Source: Planococcus citri
Lineage: Eukaryota; Arthropoda; Insecta; Hemiptera; Pseudococcidae
Direction of reading: 5' to 3'
DNA: 64,000 bases
NCBI RefSeq assembly: GCF_950023065.1
Contig: NC_088679.1
Location: forward strand, 54,002,001-54,066,000
Shown here: one piece after another, positions 62,022 through 64,000 of the stretch
Numbering within the stretch: position 1 is the stretch's first letter
How the letters are laid out: each line of letters opens with the position of its first letter
Notes under the pieces: generated by a model
Databases searched by the model: none
Told to the model about the DNA's origin: nothing
What the model saw: only the letters and a program-made list of their open reading frames with translations
Made by a program: the position numbers and the translations under genes

Positions 62022-63981
62022 ATGAATTCTCAATTAGTGTAAGTTTATTTTAATAATTTCTACTTTTATGAATGTTGTAAATTCTTCATTTTTTTTTTTG
62101 ATTGCATGATCAAACTTATTCAAATTTTAATTCTTTTGGTTATTTTGGAAAGAAGGAACATAACACACAAAAAAATTTGTTAAAAAGGAACACTGGACTT
62201 CTACCTCAAATGAAGTTGTGCACCATCCATCTAATCCTTATTAGACATGGAACAGTTCTCTAGTTTAGTTTGCAAAATTTAATTAATTAAAGTTGTAAGA
62301 CCTAAATTAACTCACTTTCATTCTGGATGTGTTTACGAATATCCTATTGTACTCGATAAAAGTTTTATAAAATTTCACCAGGTTCATCAGATTGTTGATA
62401 AACCCAAGACATATGATCATAAGCCTAACTTACTGGTGTTTAATGTACATTGTAATTCCTTAAAATGATTTTAAATTGGCATTTGTTTGATGTATGTACC
62501 TATGTTTGTAGGTAAGCCTGATTTACTGGTGTTTAATGTACTTTCTAGTTGCTTAAAATTATTTTAATTCAACGTTATTATGTTTGTATGTATGTTTACA
62601 TTTTGATTAAAAAAATGAACTTTTTGAGTGAAAAAACTTCATTTTTCAGCGTGTCCAAAACATCTACCCGTGGTGTCCAAAACGTCACACCCTTGTCCAA
62701 CACATCCACCCAAAATGGGTTTTCTTCAATGTCCCATGGTTTGCTCAATTTGAAACTTGAAAATTTTTTTGAAAAGGTCAAAATGTGCGCGTTGAGATAC
62801 TCTTTCAAATGAGACCAACCTCACCTTTCTAGGTGTTTCCTATCACTCGCAATTTCAAATCAAAGAAAAGTGTCCAAAACATCCTCCCTCTCCCCTAATT
62901 TGGTATCACCATCTGCTGAAGAAGATTATACTAAGAGTATGTTGAAACATAACTTGGGGAATATTACACAATCATTGAGACTGTGGTGTAAATATAGTAA
63001 TCTCAATCTCAAGCAGGGTTTGGCACAGATCACAATTTTGTGAATCGGACCACAGGTCACAAGTAAAAAAGTGACTCTGATCTCAGATCACAAAATTACA
63101 AACTTCTGATTTCAAAATACAAAAATAAAATCAAAATTTATGTTTAATTTTTCATTTATTTTGATACTTTCTTAAAATTTATTATCTGATTGAATCATTA
63201 TTTTTGAATTTATTTCTTCAGAAGAACTTCACACTCATTCCAATATTTTAATCATTTATTTTCATTATTTAATTGCATGAATTAATAAAACTTTTAATTG
63301 GATTCGGTGATTTATCATCTTCTTGGGGTTGAATGGTGCCAGGAACTAAAATAAAAAGTACGCTGATCAAGAATTGTCAAACAATACCTTTTTTTTGGAC
63401 CTTATCAAAAAAGTTGAAATATTTTTTGCAGAAATGACCAGAAAACTTTGTTAGTAGCTGAAATTTTGAAAATTCCTGCTTCTGCCAAGAAGTCCTTGTT
63501 ATATATTTTTTGCCAGAATTGTTCGCACAGTTCTAGTTTTGCTTAAATTGTCAAAACAATATTCATTAAGAAAGTCAAACTTTGATTAATTTCAAGTGTG
63601 AATTACAAATTACAACTGTATGTGAAGTATTCCAAAAGCAAAATGAATCTGCAGCCAGCTGGAGCAGTGAGGGTATTGAAGACTCATGTGGCTGTGAAGG
63701 AGAAGTGCCTTGCACTGTTGAAAGAAAATGAATTGAGTGTGCCTGCTGGGTGGTTAATGTGGAGGGAACCACCCAAGCCATCTCAAAAATTTCTGGAACT
63801 CTATCTTGAAGAAATTTTTGTTATGCCAGAATTCAAATCCGCAGCTGACCATAAACCATTCTTGCAAAGTTACTTTGCCAAAGAATTGACCAGTGAGAAA
63901 ATTGAGAGAGCATTGCCAAGAAATCATTTAAAAGTCTTTATTTCAAAGAACACCCACATTGAGATATTACACCCAAATTAA
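62022..63981 (+). CDS. possible two-exon gene, unknown 133-aa protein
   Basis: Exon 1 (62,022-62,038) encodes MNSQLV with a perfect GTAAGT donor. Exon 2 (63,597-63,981) follows an acceptor (TTAATTTCAAG) in matching phase and gives VNYKLQLYVKYSKSKMNLQP onward to a TAA. The protein has a Lys/Glu/Leu-rich middle (KEKCLALLKENELSV), an aromatic/proline segment (AGWLMWREPPKPSQ) and no known motif or membrane segment. Exon 2 is markedly more GC-rich than its surroundings, as coding DNA would be. An ATG within exon 2 (63,643) would alone give 112 aa. The upstream repeat with a TATA box could be its promoter. The splice join is inferred; the family is not recognised. Confidence 0.4.
62420..62570. repeat. 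two-copy tandem duplication, 93-bp period
   Basis: TTACTGGTGTTTAATGTAC occurs at about 62,430 and 62,523, preceded in both by TAAGCCT and followed by a similar TTAAAAT(G/T)ATTTTAA phrase. It lies in the presumed intron of the small gene at 62,022-63,981. It has no coding frame. Confidence 0.75.
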
Positions 63982-64000
63982 CCACCAAACTATCCCTACG

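Noticed and set aside
1..64000. CRISPR array, bacterial operon or phage island
   Set aside because: Genes are spliced eukaryotic genes; tandem repeats found have no constant-repeat/unique-spacer structure.

Overview
This is an AT-rich, intron-containing animal genome segment, most likely from an insect. Short introns with standard GT-AG borders, insect-type orthologues (a Chiffon-like long Dbf4, a Punt-type activin receptor) and a very abundant dispersed TAGGTACCTA motif suggest a hemipteran, possibly a scale insect or mealybug. The order-level placement is inference, not demonstrated.

Layout. Bases 1-24,997 hold no coding region that I can support. They carry degenerate tandem repeats, a 33-bp palindromic minisatellite (about 13.1-14.35 kb), a foldback hairpin (14.8-15.0 kb) and a TA-flanked foldback element nested inside a second foldback (18.69-20.15 kb). 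From 24,998 to 33,191 on the minus strand lies a Dbf4/Chiffon orthologue: seven coding exons, about 1375 aa, with a 1029-aa last exon. Between it and the next gene sit a 300-bp GC-richer inverted repeat (33.5-33.8 kb) and a 1.24-kb TIR element. At 36,350-37,928 (minus) is a two-exon YTHDC1-type m6A reader.

A 2.5-kb divergent intergenic region containing a 54-bp inverted repeat separates YTHDC1 from three plus-strand genes: a type II activin/BMP receptor (punt, 11 exons, 40.4-42.7 kb), an arylsulfatase B-like sulfatase (10 exons, 44.5-50.9 kb) and an intronless IQUB-like gene (52.86-54.83 kb).

From 55 kb on the segment is mobile-element country. It holds a decayed SWIM/YqaJ nuclease gene, a non-autonomous LTR retrotransposon (57,309-59,037) with 4-bp target duplications whose two LTRs differ mainly by loss of hairpins, a TIR element carrying a tRNA-Arg-like stretch (59,517-60,398), a pair of ~210-bp TATA-containing direct repeats, and a possible small two-exon gene of unknown function at 62.0-64.0 kb.

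The host genes are unrelated housekeeping or developmental genes (replication licensing kinase activator, RNA reader, TGF-beta receptor, lysosomal or secreted sulfatase, axonemal protein); nothing indicates a functional cluster. I found no CRISPR array, rRNA or intact tRNA, and no convincing undescribed gene system. The most unusual signals are the hairpin-stripped LTR, the duplicated promoter-like repeat, the E2F/CCAAT-bearing TIRs between two divergent genes, and the domain-reduced intronless IQUB.
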